Origin: Rahnella aquatilis CIP 78.65 = ATCC 33071
GTDB lineage: Bacteria; Pseudomonadota; Gammaproteobacteria; Enterobacterales; Enterobacteriaceae
Length of the DNA: 64,000 nt
Assembly: GCF_000241955.1 (NCBI RefSeq)
Contig: NC_016818.1
Span: forward strand, 1-64,000
Reading direction: 5' to 3'
The first letter of the stretch is position 1; each line of letters opens with the position of its first letter. Both the position numbers and the translations under genes were made by a program. Of the stretch, positions 22,540-31,780 are shown piece after piece. The notes beneath the pieces are model-generated. The model saw only the letters and a list, made by a program, of their open reading frames with translations, did not search any database and was not told the DNA's origin.

Positions 22540-23202
22540 TTACTGCAACGGACTCAGCGTGATTTCTACACGACGGTTTTGCGCTTTACCGGCTTCGGTG
22601 CTGTTGCTGGCGATCGGGTTATCCGGGCCTGCGCCAGTGGTACGTACACGGCTGCCTTCAACGCCCTGGGTGATCAGCGCACTGCCTACGCCGTCAGCAC
22701 GTTGCTGCGACAATTTCATATTGAGCGCGCGGGTACCGGTGCTGTCGGTGTAACCGACTACGTTGACGGCGGTTTTCGGGTACTCTTTCAGCACCATTGC
22801 CACGCCGGTCAGCGTATTCGCGCCTGCCGGTTTCAGCGTGCTGCTGTTGGTATCGAAAGTGACGTTGTTCGGCATATTCAGCACGATATTATCGCCCTGA
22901 CGTGTCACGCTGACGCCGGTGCCTTTCATTTTGTCACGCAGTTTCGCTTCCTGTACATCCATGTAATAACCTGCACCGCCGCCCAGTGCTGCGCCCGCTG
23001 CGGCACCGATCAGCGCGCCTTTGCCGCGATCGTGTTTAGAGGAAGACAGCATCCCGACGCCAGCGCCGAGCGCGGCCCCAATACCTGCGCCAATGCCGGA
23101 TTTCCCTGCTTCTGATTCGCCGGTGTAAGGGTTAGTGGTACAGGCTGACAGGCCCAGGGTGACGCAAAGTACGCCCGCAACCACAAGTAATCTTTTGCTC
23201 AT
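22540..23202 (-). CDS. yiaD: OmpA-domain lipoprotein YiaD
   Basis: Outer-membrane lipoprotein, 220 residues. The signal peptide ends LGLSACTTNPYTGE with the lipobox Cys. It is followed by glycine-zipper segments (GIGAGIGAALGAGVGML and GALIGAAAGAALGGGAGYY) and a C-terminal OmpA-like peptidoglycan-binding domain with the NMKLSQQRADGV and NRRVEI motifs. Length and sequence match E. coli YiaD, a multicopy suppressor of bamD defects. GGAA precedes the ATG and a clear terminator follows. Confidence 0.95.
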   Translation of the reverse strand: MSKRLLVVAGVLCVTLGLSACTTNPYTGESEAGKSGIGAGIGAALGAGVGMLSSSKHDRGKGALIGAAAGAALGGGAGYYMDVQEAKLRDKMKGTGVSVTRQGDNIVLNMPNNVTFDTNSSTLKPAGANTLTGVAMVLKEYPKTAVNVVGYTDSTGTRALNMKLSQQRADGVGSALITQGVEGSRVRTTGAGPDNPIASNSTEAGKAQNRRVEITLSPLQ

Positions 23203-23422
23203 CTTATTTCCTTCAGGATATTTTTATTAAGAACTTCACCGCTGCATTATGACTGCCTGCTTTCTGACAAGTTGCACAGAAAAAGGTGTCAAAACATAAA
23301 CAAATGCAACGGGAGGACATCAGTCCTGCGGCGTTCTGGCGCTCTTTATGCGCAATTTCGGCACGTTAAGCAGTAGGAGAATTCCGGATATCCGTTTTTG
23401 TATTTTTACGGATTTTTGGAAC

Positions 23423-23866
23423 TTATTCAGAAAGGGGACGATGCCAGCGCAGAATGTACGTTGGCATATCCGTACCGGGATGGCGGGTGTTGGCGGTTAT
23501 CTCAAAATTTTCCTTGCGATAGAACGAGACGGCGCGATCATTTTGCTGATAAACCTCCAGCAGCAGGACCGGATATTCCTCTTTTGCCGCCGCCATCAGA
23601 CGCTGCGCGGTGCCATCTCCGTAATGTGAGGCTTCGACAAACAGCGCGCCGATAAACTGCTGATTCAGCACGCTGATAAACCCGCAAACCTGATCATCCT
23701 GGTCACAATCAACCCAGGTTCTGGCTTTGGGCAGAAAATCTTCCCTGACCATTTGCAGGCTTTCAATCCAGTAGGATTCAGCGATAAACGCGTGGGAAAG
23801 CAATGAACTGCGCAACCAGAGCATCAGAATGGCTTCGGTGTCGGCGGGCCGCGCAGCACGGATCAT
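23423..23866 (-). CDS. yiaC: GNAT acetyltransferase YiaC
   Basis: Acetyl-CoA-dependent N-acetyltransferase of the GNAT fold, 147 residues; E. coli YiaC acetylates protein lysines. The start MIRAARPADTEAILMLWLR overlaps the tag stop by four bases (ATGA), which is preferred over the longer frame from 23947. The C-terminal half shows the family pattern LLLEVYQQNDRAVSFYRKENF. The acetyl-CoA loop (SHYGDGTAQRLM) is less canonical than Q/RxxGxG/A. It is co-transcribed with tag as in E. coli; bisC, present there, is not found here. Confidence 0.88.
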   Translation of the reverse strand: MIRAARPADTEAILMLWLRSSLLSHAFIAESYWIESLQMVREDFLPKARTWVDCDQDDQVCGFISVLNQQFIGALFVEASHYGDGTAQRLMAAAKEEYPVLLLEVYQQNDRAVSFYRKENFEITANTRHPGTDMPTYILRWHRPLSE

Positions 23867-24435
23867 GACGGCTGATTCGCCGGGTGGCAGAAGCAATATG
23901 ACTGATGATCGTTCACCAGCCCTGCCGCCTGCATAAAGGCATAACAAATCGTCGAGCCGATAAACTTAAAGCCTTTCTTTTTCAGCGCCTTGGACATGGC
24001 GTCTGACACGATGGTTGTCGCCGGAACGCCTTCCGGACCCAGCGGATTATTGATGACCGGTTGGCCGCCAACAAAATTCCAGATGAATTCCGAGAAGTCT
24101 TCACCACCGGCCTGCATCGCCAGATACGCCTGTGCGTTGCTAATAATGGCTTTGATTTTGCCACGATGGCGGATGATCCCGGCGTCTAGCACCAGCCGCT
24201 CCACGTCGTCATCGGTCATTTTCGCGATGCGTACCGGGTCAAAATGATGGAAATTCTGGCGGTAGCCGTCGCGCTTTCGCAGCACGGTGATCCACGACAG
24301 ACCGGCCTGCTGGCCTTCCAGACACAACATTTCAAACAGTTCGCGGCCATCTTTAACCGGCACGCCCCATTCTTTATCGTGATACTCGAGGTAAATCGGT
24401 TCTTTCGAAACCCAGCTGCATCGGGTAGTCGCCAT
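23863..24435 (-). CDS. tag: DNA-3-methyladenine glycosylase I
   Basis: Constitutive base-excision repair enzyme that removes 3-methyladenine. The 190-residue product has the helix-hairpin-helix superfamily layout of Tag. The conserved N-terminus includes CSWVSKEPIYLEYHDKEWG. Zinc ligands (Cys6 in TTRCSW, a His near the N-terminus, and His/Cys in the C-terminal SYCFCHPA) and the EGQQAGLSW stretch match the family. The start is preceded by GGAC, and the end overlaps yiaC. Confidence 0.95.
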   Translation of the reverse strand: MATTRCSWVSKEPIYLEYHDKEWGVPVKDGRELFEMLCLEGQQAGLSWITVLRKRDGYRQNFHHFDPVRIAKMTDDDVERLVLDAGIIRHRGKIKAIISNAQAYLAMQAGGEDFSEFIWNFVGGQPVINNPLGPEGVPATTIVSDAMSKALKKKGFKFIGSTICYAFMQAAGLVNDHQSYCFCHPANQPS

Positions 24436-24626
24436 TCTGTCGTCCTTATAAGAGGCTTAAATGCGTGGCGTCAGTGTGTGGTTTCTCGGATAACTCTGCA
24501 ACATCGCAATTTCCAGACCCCCTCCTTGACGCTGGTCGGATCTGAACAATATTTAAAGCCAATCATTACGCAATCCTTACGTTTAATCCGGGCGTTGAAC
24601 GTCATTATTTTAGGGAAATCACCGTT

Positions 24627-26633
24627 ATGGCAGGCAAAAAAAAGAGCATTTTGCGTCTCTCTCAGGGGGCATTTGCGGTGGCGCTGTGTCTTGGTTTACA
24701 GGCGTCCGCACAGGCTTTTGATCAGCTTTATGTTTTTGGCGACAGCCTGAGCGACACCGGCAACATTGGCCGCTGGACCTTCGACAGCAGTTCGCATCAG
24801 CTCTATGACGAAATCCTGGCGAACAACATCGGCACAACCTTAACCCCTTCCTCAAAAGGCGGCCTGAATTATGCCGAAGGCGGCGGCGTGGCGGTGCCGG
24901 GGCTGGATTCTGATTACACCACGCAGGCCCAGGTGCAAAGTTATCTGGCATCGACCGGCGGCCAAGCCGATCCGAACGGGCTGTATGTCCACTGGATTGG
25001 CGGCAATGATCTGGCGGCGGCTGCGCTCAGCCTGAACCCGGTTACGGCGGTGGAAATTGCGACCAACAGCGCGACGCAGGCGGCCTCGCAGGTGAGTGAT
25101 TTACTGAAAGCCGGTGCCGGCACGGTCGTTGTGCCGACGGTGCCGAATATCGGTCTGACGCCGGTGCTGATGGAAGGCGTGATTCAGGTCGGACTGCTGC
25201 CGGTGCAGCAACAGGCGCTGGAAGCTGCGTATCGGTATCTGAACGCACAAAATACGCCAGACGCCGATGCCCGCACCGGGGCGATTCACAATGCGCTGGC
25301 GGCCGCTGCGGCGGAAGGTTCGAATATTCCGCTGGTGCAGGACATTATCGGCAAAGGGCTGGCGGCGGCTTATGACGCGCTGAAAGAGGTGGCGGGCGGG
25401 CTGACCGATACCTACAACACCACCGAAGATATCGCGCTGGCGAAAACCGGCGGCAATATTGCGCGTGTGGATATCAACGGGCTGTTCGGTGAAGTGGTGG
25501 CTGATCCGGCGTTGTACGGTTTCGCGAATACCGCAGGGACGGCCTGTCCGGTCGGAACCTCTGCGTCAGAATGTACCTCAGGTTTGCCGGGTTTCGACAG
25601 CAGCAAAGCCTTCCTGTTTTCTGACCATTTCCACCCGACCCCCCAGGCGCACGCGCTGATCGCCCAGTATATGCAGTCGGTGCTCGATGGCCCGCTGGAA
25701 GCCTCCGCGCTGAGTCAGGGGTCGCTGTCGCTGGCACGCAATACACAAGGATTGCTCGACAGCCGTTATCAGCAGTTGCGCACGCAGGATAACGATGCGG
25801 GGACGTTCGGCATGTTTGGCGGTTATGCCGGGCAAAGCGCGGACAGTAAATTCAGTCCGTCCCTGGGATTGGGTGATGGCGACCTGACATCAAACTCGCT
25901 GAATATCGGGATGGATTATCAGATGACCGATCGCTGGATGATGGGGCTGATGCTTTCCGGCTCCGATGATAAGGATGATCCGACTGACCATTACAGCTAC
26001 CGTACGCGAGGCTGGATGGCGACCGCCTTCACCGGCATTAAAATCGCCGAAAATGGCTGGATCAACGGCGATGTACATTACGGCTCGCTCAATTATGACG
26101 ATATCAAACGCCGCATTACGCTCGGGCCGACCACCCGCACGGAGCGCGGTGAAACGGACGGCAAACAGATCGGCGGGCGTGTCACTGCGGGCTGGGATTT
26201 TCCGGTTTTACCGGTGCTGAAAACCGGGCCAGTGGCGCAATACAGTTGGGATTACAGCAGCGTTGACGGCTACAGCGAGAAGGGCAACAACAGCACATCG
26301 ATGCGTTTTGGCGATCAGACCTCCCATTCACAAATCGGTGCGCTTGGCTGGCGTGTAAATGCCGAACTTGGCATCGTCAATCCGTATGCGCAGGTCACCT
26401 ATGACCGTCAGTTTGGCGATAAAACTTACAGCACCACCGGCGCGATCAAATCCACCCGCACCCGGTTCAGCCGTACCACCGGCGAGCAGGACGACGACTG
26501 GGTGGATATGACTGCCGGCCTCAACGTGCAGATCACCCACAGCATTTCGGCCTTTGCCGCTATCTCACAAACCACCGGACTGGATTCCGGTGAACAAACT
26601 TCCTACAACGCCGGGCTGAGCGCACGGTTTTAA
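24627..26633 (+). CDS. GDSL autotransporter esterase (EstA/ApeE-like)
   Basis: Type Va secreted esterase or lipase displayed on the outer membrane, 668 residues. The signal peptide ends ASAQA at residue 30. The passenger begins FDQLYVFGDSLSDTGN, with the nucleophile Ser40 in the GDSL block. Other SGNH blocks are visible: Asn in WIGGNDLAAA, and the Asp and His in FLFSDHFHPTPQAHALIA. The C-terminal 260 residues form an autotransporter barrel ending SYNAGLSARF with the terminal Phe recognised by BAM. It stands alone between tag and glyQ. Esterase activity is inferred from the family; the natural substrate is unknown. Confidence 0.93.
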   Translation: MAGKKKSILRLSQGAFAVALCLGLQASAQAFDQLYVFGDSLSDTGNIGRWTFDSSSHQLYDEILANNIGTTLTPSSKGGLNYAEGGGVAVPGLDSDYTTQAQVQSYLASTGGQADPNGLYVHWIGGNDLAAAALSLNPVTAVEIATNSATQAASQVSDLLKAGAGTVVVPTVPNIGLTPVLMEGVIQVGLLPVQQQALEAAYRYLNAQNTPDADARTGAIHNALAAAAAEGSNIPLVQDIIGKGLAAAYDALKEVAGGLTDTYNTTEDIALAKTGGNIARVDINGLFGEVVADPALYGFANTAGTACPVGTSASECTSGLPGFDSSKAFLFSDHFHPTPQAHALIAQYMQSVLDGPLEASALSQGSLSLARNTQGLLDSRYQQLRTQDNDAGTFGMFGGYAGQSADSKFSPSLGLGDGDLTSNSLNIGMDYQMTDRWMMGLMLSGSDDKDDPTDHYSYRTRGWMATAFTGIKIAENGWINGDVHYGSLNYDDIKRRITLGPTTRTERGETDGKQIGGRVTAGWDFPVLPVLKTGPVAQYSWDYSSVDGYSEKGNNSTSMRFGDQTSHSQIGALGWRVNAELGIVNPYAQVTYDRQFGDKTYSTTGAIKSTRTRFSRTTGEQDDDWVDMTAGLNVQITHSISAFAAISQTTGLDSGEQTSYNAGLSARF

Positions 26634-26639
26634 CGGCTA

Positions 26640-26658
26640 AAGGGGCGTTAAGCCCCTT
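26640..26658 (+). terminator. Hairpin after the autotransporter gene
   Basis: AAGGGGC (26640-26646) pairs with GCCCCTT (26652-26658) just past the stop codon. The following AATCTTTG is only weakly T-rich, so termination may be partial. Confidence 0.7.
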
Positions 26659-26799
26659 AATCTTTGCGAAAATCTCCACCGAAACCTAAACACTGTCTCT
26701 CAGTGACGTTCAGTCGCCTGATTCTGGCTGATTATCTTCCGTGCAGCGGGTATACTGTCGCACTCTCTTTAAACCCACTTTCTCGCGTGCGAAACCAAC

Positions 26800-27714
26800 A
26801 TGCAAAAGTTTGATACCAAGACATTTCAGGGCCTGATCCTGACACTGCAGGATTATTGGGCGCAGCAGGGCTGCACCATTGTTCAACCGCTGGATATGGA
26901 AGTCGGCGCGGGCACCTCGCACCCGATGACCAGCCTGCGCGCACTCGGCCCTGAGCCTTTTGCGGCAGCCTATGTTCAGCCATCACGCCGCCCGACTGAC
27001 GGTCGCTACGGCGAAAACCCGAACCGCCTGCAGCACTATTATCAGTTCCAGGTGATGATTAAACCTTCACCGGAAAACATTCAGGAGTTGTACCTCGGCT
27101 CACTGAAAGAGCTGGGTCTTGATCCGCTGATCCACGACATTCGCTTCGTTGAAGATAACTGGGAAAACCCGACGCTCGGCGCCTGGGGTCTCGGCTGGGA
27201 AGTGTGGCTGAACGGCATGGAAGTGACGCAGTTCACTTACTTCCAGCAGGTAGGCGGCCTGGAATGTAAACCGGTGACCGGTGAAATCACTTACGGTCTG
27301 GAACGTCTGGCGATGTATATCCAGGGCGTGGACAGCGTTTACGATCTGGTCTGGAGCAACGGTCCGCTGGGTAAAACGACTTACGGTGACGTGTTCCATC
27401 AGAATGAAGTGGAGCAATCCACCTATAACTTTGAATACGCCGATGTCGATTTCCTGTTCACCTGTTTTGAACAGCACGAGAAAGAAGCGCAAACCCTGCT
27501 GGCTCTCGAAAAGCCACTGGCGCTGCCGGCTTACGAGCGCATCCTGAAAGCGGCCCATTGCTTCAACCTGCTCGACGCGCGGAAAGCGATTTCTGTGACT
27601 GAACGTCAGCGCTACATTCTGCGCATCCGTACCCTGACTAAAGCGGTTGCTGAGGCGTATTACGCTTCCCGCGAAGTGCTGGGCTTCCCGATGTGCAAAA
27701 AGAACGAGAAGTGA
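26800..27714 (+). CDS. glyQ: Glycine-tRNA ligase alpha subunit
   Basis: Catalytic subunit of the alpha2beta2 class II glycyl-tRNA synthetase. The 304-residue product begins [20 protein letters not shown], essentially identical to E. coli, and contains the [14 protein letters not shown] motif region and the GLERLAMY motif 3. The glyS start follows nine bases after its stop. Confidence 0.98.
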   Translation: MQKFDTKTFQGLILTLQDYWAQQGCTIVQPLDMEVGAGTSHPMTSLRALGPEPFAAAYVQPSRRPTDGRYGENPNRLQHYYQFQVMIKPSPENIQELYLGSLKELGLDPLIHDIRFVEDNWENPTLGAWGLGWEVWLNGMEVTQFTYFQQVGGLECKPVTGEITYGLERLAMYIQGVDSVYDLVWSNGPLGKTTYGDVFHQNEVEQSTYNFEYADVDFLFTCFEQHEKEAQTLLALEKPLALPAYERILKAAHCFNLLDARKAISVTERQRYILRIRTLTKAVAEAYYASREVLGFPMCKKNEK

Positions 27715-27723
27715 GATAAGTCA

Positions 27724-29793
27724 ATGACTGAAAAAACATTTCTGGTGGAAATCGGCACGGAAGAACTGCCACCGAAGGCTCTGCGCAGCCTTGCTGAATC
27801 TTTTGCAGCCAACCTGACTGCGGAGCTGGATGCGGCGAATCTGCCACACGGCGACGTAAAATGGTTTGCCGCCCCGCGCCGTCTGGCGCTGAAAGTCTCC
27901 GGTCTGCATGAATCCCAGGCTGACCGCGAAGTCGAAAAACGCGGTCCGGCTGTGGCGCAGGCGTTTGATGCTGAAGGCAAACCGAGCAAAGCCGCTGAAG
28001 GCTGGGCTCGCGGTTGCGGCATCACGGTCGATCAGGCTGATCGTCTGGTCACTGATAAAGGTGAATGGCTGGTTTACCGTGCGCACGTCAAAGGCGAAAG
28101 CGCGCAACAACTGCTGCCTGCGATGATCGCGACATCACTGGCTAAACTGCCAATTCCTAAACTGATGCGCTGGGGCGATTCAGACGTGCAGTTTGTGCGT
28201 CCTGTTCACACCGTGACCCTGCTGTTAGGCGATGAGCTGATCCCGGCGAAAATTCTCGGTATCGATTCTGCCCGCACTCTCCGCGGTCACCGCTTTATGG
28301 GCGAGCCTGAATTCACCATCGACAACGCTGATCAGTATCCGCAAATTCTGCTGGAACGCGGCAAAGTCATTGCTGATTACGAACAGCGTAAAACCCTGAT
28401 CAAACAGGATGCGGAGAAAGCCGCGAAAGAGATTGGCGGTATCGCTGATCTGAGTGAAAGCCTGCTGGAAGAAGTCGCGTCTCTGGTTGAATGGCCGGTG
28501 GTGCTGACCGCGAAATTCGAAGAGAAATTCCTGGCGGTTCCGGCTGAAGCGCTGGTTTACACCATGAAAGGTGACCAGAAGTATTTCCCGGTGTACGACG
28601 CTGCGGGCAAACTTCTGCCGAACTTCATCTTTGTGGCTAACATCGAGTCGAAAGATCCGCAGCAAATCATTTCCGGTAACGAGAAAGTGGTGCGTCCGCG
28701 TCTGGCCGATGCCGAGTTCTTCTTCAATACTGACCGTAAAAAACGTCTCGAAGATAACCTGCCGCGTCTGGAAACCGTATTGTTCCAGAAACAGCTGGGG
28801 ACGCTGCGCGACAAAACCGACCGTATTCAGGCGCTGTCTGGCTGGATCGCCGATAAAATCGGTGCCAATGTGGAGAACGCCAAACGCGCCGGTCTGCTGT
28901 CAAAATGTGACCTGATGACCAACATGGTCTTCGAGTTCACCGACACGCAGGGCGTGATGGGCATGCACTATGCACGTCACGACGGCGAGCAGGAAGAAGT
29001 GGCGGTTGCGCTGAACGAACAATATCAGCCACGCTTTGCGGGCGACGAGTTACCGGCTTCGCTGGTAGCGTGCGCGCTGGCAATCGCTGACAAGATGGAC
29101 ACCCTGGCCGGTATTTTCGGCATCGGTCAACATCCGAAAGGCGACAAAGACCCGTTCGCACTGCGTCGTGCCGCGCTGGGTGTTCTGCGCATTATCGTTG
29201 AGAAAAACCTGCCGCTTGATCTGCAAACCCTGACCGAAGAAGCGGTGCGTCTGTACGGCGACAAGCTGACTAACGCCAGGGTTGTCGATGACGTGGTTGA
29301 TTTCATGCTCGGTCGTTTCCGCGCGTGGTATCAGGAAGAAGGTCACGCGGTCGATACTATTCAGGCTGTGCTGGCACGCCGTCCGACCAAACCGGCAGAT
29401 TTCGATGCCCGCGTGAAAGCGGTGAGCTACTTCCGTACGCTGGATGAAGCGGCAACGCTGGCTGCGGCCAACAAACGTGTATCGAACATTCTGGCGAAAT
29501 CCACCGATGTCCTGCTGGATCACGTCCACGCTTCCGTACTGAAAGAACCTGCTGAGCTGAAACTGGCGACGCATCTGGTGGTGCTGCGCGACAAACTGGA
29601 ACCGCTGTTTGCGGCCGGGCAGTACAAAGAAGCGCTGGTGGAACTGGCTGCATTGCGTGAAACCGTCGATACGTTCTTTGACACCGTCATGGTGATGGAT
29701 GAGAACGAAGCGGTGCGGATTAACCGTCTGACGCTGCTCTCCAAGCTGCGGGAGTTGTTCCTGCAGGTGGCGGATATTTCGCTGCTTCAGTAA
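27724..29793 (+). CDS. glyS: Glycine-tRNA ligase beta subunit
   Basis: Beta subunit of heterotetrameric glycyl-tRNA synthetase, needed for tRNA binding and charging. The 689-residue product matches E. coli GlyS length. It begins [20 protein letters not shown], contains an HD-like region ([13 protein letters not shown]) and ends with an anticodon-binding domain ([20 protein letters not shown]). No terminator is obvious; the next 460 bases are a non-coding repeat region. Confidence 0.98.
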   Translation: MTEKTFLVEIGTEELPPKALRSLAESFAANLTAELDAANLPHGDVKWFAAPRRLALKVSGLHESQADREVEKRGPAVAQAFDAEGKPSKAAEGWARGCGITVDQADRLVTDKGEWLVYRAHVKGESAQQLLPAMIATSLAKLPIPKLMRWGDSDVQFVRPVHTVTLLLGDELIPAKILGIDSARTLRGHRFMGEPEFTIDNADQYPQILLERGKVIADYEQRKTLIKQDAEKAAKEIGGIADLSESLLEEVASLVEWPVVLTAKFEEKFLAVPAEALVYTMKGDQKYFPVYDAAGKLLPNFIFVANIESKDPQQIISGNEKVVRPRLADAEFFFNTDRKKRLEDNLPRLETVLFQKQLGTLRDKTDRIQALSGWIADKIGANVENAKRAGLLSKCDLMTNMVFEFTDTQGVMGMHYARHDGEQEEVAVALNEQYQPRFAGDELPASLVACALAIADKMDTLAGIFGIGQHPKGDKDPFALRRAALGVLRIIVEKNLPLDLQTLTEEAVRLYGDKLTNARVVDDVVDFMLGRFRAWYQEEGHAVDTIQAVLARRPTKPADFDARVKAVSYFRTLDEAATLAAANKRVSNILAKSTDVLLDHVHASVLKEPAELKLATHLVVLRDKLEPLFAAGQYKEALVELAALRETVDTFFDTVMVMDENEAVRINRLTLLSKLRELFLQVADISLLQ

Positions 29794-29806
29794 GCCGTTG
29801 ACTTTT

Positions 29807-30127
29807 TAAAGTCAAATTCAAAGTCAAGGTCGTGGGCATCGGCCCACACCGACCAGAGGGAGAATAAACCTTCTCCCTCTGGACTCCCGCGTTTTCTCAC
29901 TGCGCGCTATCGCAATCACGATGGACATATTTCGGCACATTAGTGGGTGGCGCAAAATGTCATCGCTACGCGATGCCCTCATTTCAGGCTTCGAGCCTCA
30001 CGTCTCGAACCGTTCATTCGGTGCCATTTTTGAGCACGCCATTCAACTTATCTAAAAGATAAACCTTTGGGCCAGTGTGGGCGGCGAGCCCGCGGTGTTG
30101 TTCCTGACCTTGAACTTCAAATTTAAA
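29807..30127. repeat. MITE-like structured intergenic repeat
   Basis: No gene is supported between glyS and yiaF. The interval is bounded by an imperfect inverted repeat: CAAAGTCAAGGTC (about 29819-29831) against GACCTTGAACTTC (about 30107-30119). Inside lie a GTGGGC/GCCCAC hairpin (29832-29847) and a 12-base-pair perfect hairpin CCAGAGGGAGAA/TTCTCCCTCTGG (29853-29882). The GC-rich arm around 30070-30100 can also pair with the left end. The size (about 320 bases), terminal inversions and lack of coding suggest a non-autonomous mobile or REP-type element; identity is unknown. Confidence 0.55.
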
Positions 30128-30252
30128 ACTTTTCCACGCTTTTTTAAAAAGCGTTCTCCCCCCAATTGTTCTATCCTATAACCCGCATGGAATGCACAGC
30201 ATCGGCAGGGAACTGGCCGGAAGAAGAACATTGAAATCAGGAGTCAGGACTC

Positions 30253-30975
30253 ATGGCTGTAGGGATCAGAAGCGGTGCATTTTCTCGCTGGCTGGCGCCG
30301 TTTATCGCACTGCTGGTGGTGTTTCAGCTCACTGCTTGCGGCGATAAAGAACCGGAGCAACGCAAAGCCTTTATCGATTATTTGCAAAATACCGTCATGC
30401 GCAGCGGGCAAAATCTGCCCTCGCTGAGTGAAGATCAGAAACAACGATTTGGTAATTACGCGAATGACTACGGCATCATTCTGTCATTCTCCCGCCAGAT
30501 GAAAGGTGCTGTTGAAGGCAGCCTGGTACCGGTGGTCAGCGCGATTGGTCAGGTGCGTACGCCGCAGGATTACATGACACAGCGCAGCGCGTTGCAACAG
30601 GCGGCCAGCACGCTGAGCTTGCTGAATGCGCAGCTGCGTGACTCAAAAGTGAAAGCCGACACCGCGATGGCTGCATTGAAACAGCCGGACGATCTGAAAG
30701 CTGTCTATAGTCAGGTATACAACAGCGTGGTGACCCAGCCCGCTAACGTGCTGACGCCGCTGGTACCTGCATTGCAAAGTTTCACGCAGGATATCGTGTC
30801 AGTGGGTGATTTCCTGCAACAGCAGGGCACTCAGGTTGCTTTCGCCAACGGTGGCGTGCAGTTCCCGACGCAGCAACAGGCGACGCAGTACAACACCATG
30901 ATGTCTAATCTGGTGGGCAAACAGCAGACATTGCTTCAGGCGCAAAAAGTCGCGCAGGGCGATTTCAGCAACTAA
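30253..30975 (+). CDS. yiaF: DUF3053 lipoprotein YiaF
   Basis: Predicted lipoprotein of unknown function, 240 residues. The signal sequence ends VFQLTACGDKEPEQ with a good lipobox (LTAC). The mature part begins with the conserved RKAFIDYLQNTVMRSG and is mostly helical. Sequence and position downstream of glyQS match E. coli YiaF. The start ATG at 30253 is preceded by CAGGAGTCAGG. A strong terminator follows. Confidence 0.92.
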   Translation: MAVGIRSGAFSRWLAPFIALLVVFQLTACGDKEPEQRKAFIDYLQNTVMRSGQNLPSLSEDQKQRFGNYANDYGIILSFSRQMKGAVEGSLVPVVSAIGQVRTPQDYMTQRSALQQAASTLSLLNAQLRDSKVKADTAMAALKQPDDLKAVYSQVYNSVVTQPANVLTPLVPALQSFTQDIVSVGDFLQQQGTQVAFANGGVQFPTQQQATQYNTMMSNLVGKQQTLLQAQKVAQGDFSN

Positions 30976-31000
30976 GTCAGTGAGGGTTGTGATGAATTGA

Positions 31001-31028
31001 AGCCACGCTCAAATGCGTGGCTTTTTTA
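31001..31028 (+). terminator. Intrinsic terminator after yiaF
   Basis: AGCCACGC (31001-31008) pairs with GCGTGGCT (31015-31022), followed by six T residues. Confidence 0.92.
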
Positions 31029-31102
31029 TGAGTGAAAACCGGACGCAATAATGCGAATCAGATGTTGATCACAAAACAGAACAATAATAAAAAATCATAA
31101 TT

Positions 31103-31118
31103 TGTGGTTTTTTTCACA
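31103..31118. promoter_or_regulatory. Probable CRP site upstream of the cmt-type operon
   Basis: TGTGG, six bases, TCACA, set in the symmetric context TTTGTG...CACAAA. This is one mismatch from the CRP core TGTGA-N6-TCACA. It lies about 200 bases before the cmtB start. A half site (AGATCACAAATT) occurs at 31213-31224. The rest of 30976-31303 is AT-rich with no gene seen. Confidence 0.7.
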
Positions 31119-31303
31119 AACAGACTATTGCGTTATTTTTCAATTCATGAAATTCATCTTGTTCGCGTGATCTCTGTTGGCTTTTGTTATTGCCATTGCC
31201 GTTTTTATAATGCAGATCACAAATTCCTGTTGGTTTGATTAAATCCATTCCAGAGAATATGCTCCTGAATATAATTTCTCATCGATAAAAATAAGGATGA
31301 ATA

Positions 31304-31750
31304 ATGTCGTCATTAATGGATTTTTTCGAACATGGAAGTATTGCGATATAATCTTCTGCTGAAAACTGGTCTCAGGCGATAGATTTATCCATGAGAAATC
31401 TGCTGGAAAGAAAATGTATTACACAGGATTACATTCAGGCGATTAAAGACACTACCTGTGAAATTGGCCCCTATTATTTGCTCGCACCCGGCATTGCAAT
31501 GCCACATGCACGTCCTGAGTGCGGTGCGCTGCATACTGCACTCAGCCTCACGCTGCTACGCGAAGCTGTTAGCTTTTCTGCCGACAGTCAGCCGGTAAAA
31601 CTGCTTATCGGTTTAGCCGCGAAAGACTCTGATTCCCACATTGAAGCCATTCAGTCGCTAAGCGAAATGCTTTGTGAAGATGACGTTATTGATGAATTAC
31701 TTAATGCTAAAGACACCCGGGAATTAATTAATATCATTCAGCGTTATTAG
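31304..31750 (+). pseudogene. cmtB: PTS mannitol-type EIIA (CmtB) with in-frame stop at codon 16
   Basis: The reading frame from ATG 31304 (AAGGA seven bases before) is 148 codons, the length of E. coli CmtB. Codon 16 is TAA (31349-31351). Reading on in the same frame gives SSAENWSQAIDLSMRNLLER, which aligns with the CmtB N-terminus, so one nonsense change is enough to explain it. The phosphorylated His is intact in GIAMPHARPE (codon 68). Translation could restart at ATG 31391, giving a 119-residue protein lacking the first helix, with no clear Shine-Dalgarno. It is either a recent pseudogene, a sequencing error or a shortened functional EIIA. It is followed by cmtA after 30 bases. Confidence 0.8.
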
Positions 31751-31780
31751 TTTTATCCTAACATTAAACAGGATTTTAAT

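Noticed and set aside
31391..31750. Annotating cmtB simply as a 119-residue EIIA from ATG 31391
   Set aside because: Homology continues upstream across the TAA to a well-placed start at 31304, so the short form probably reflects damage rather than the native gene.
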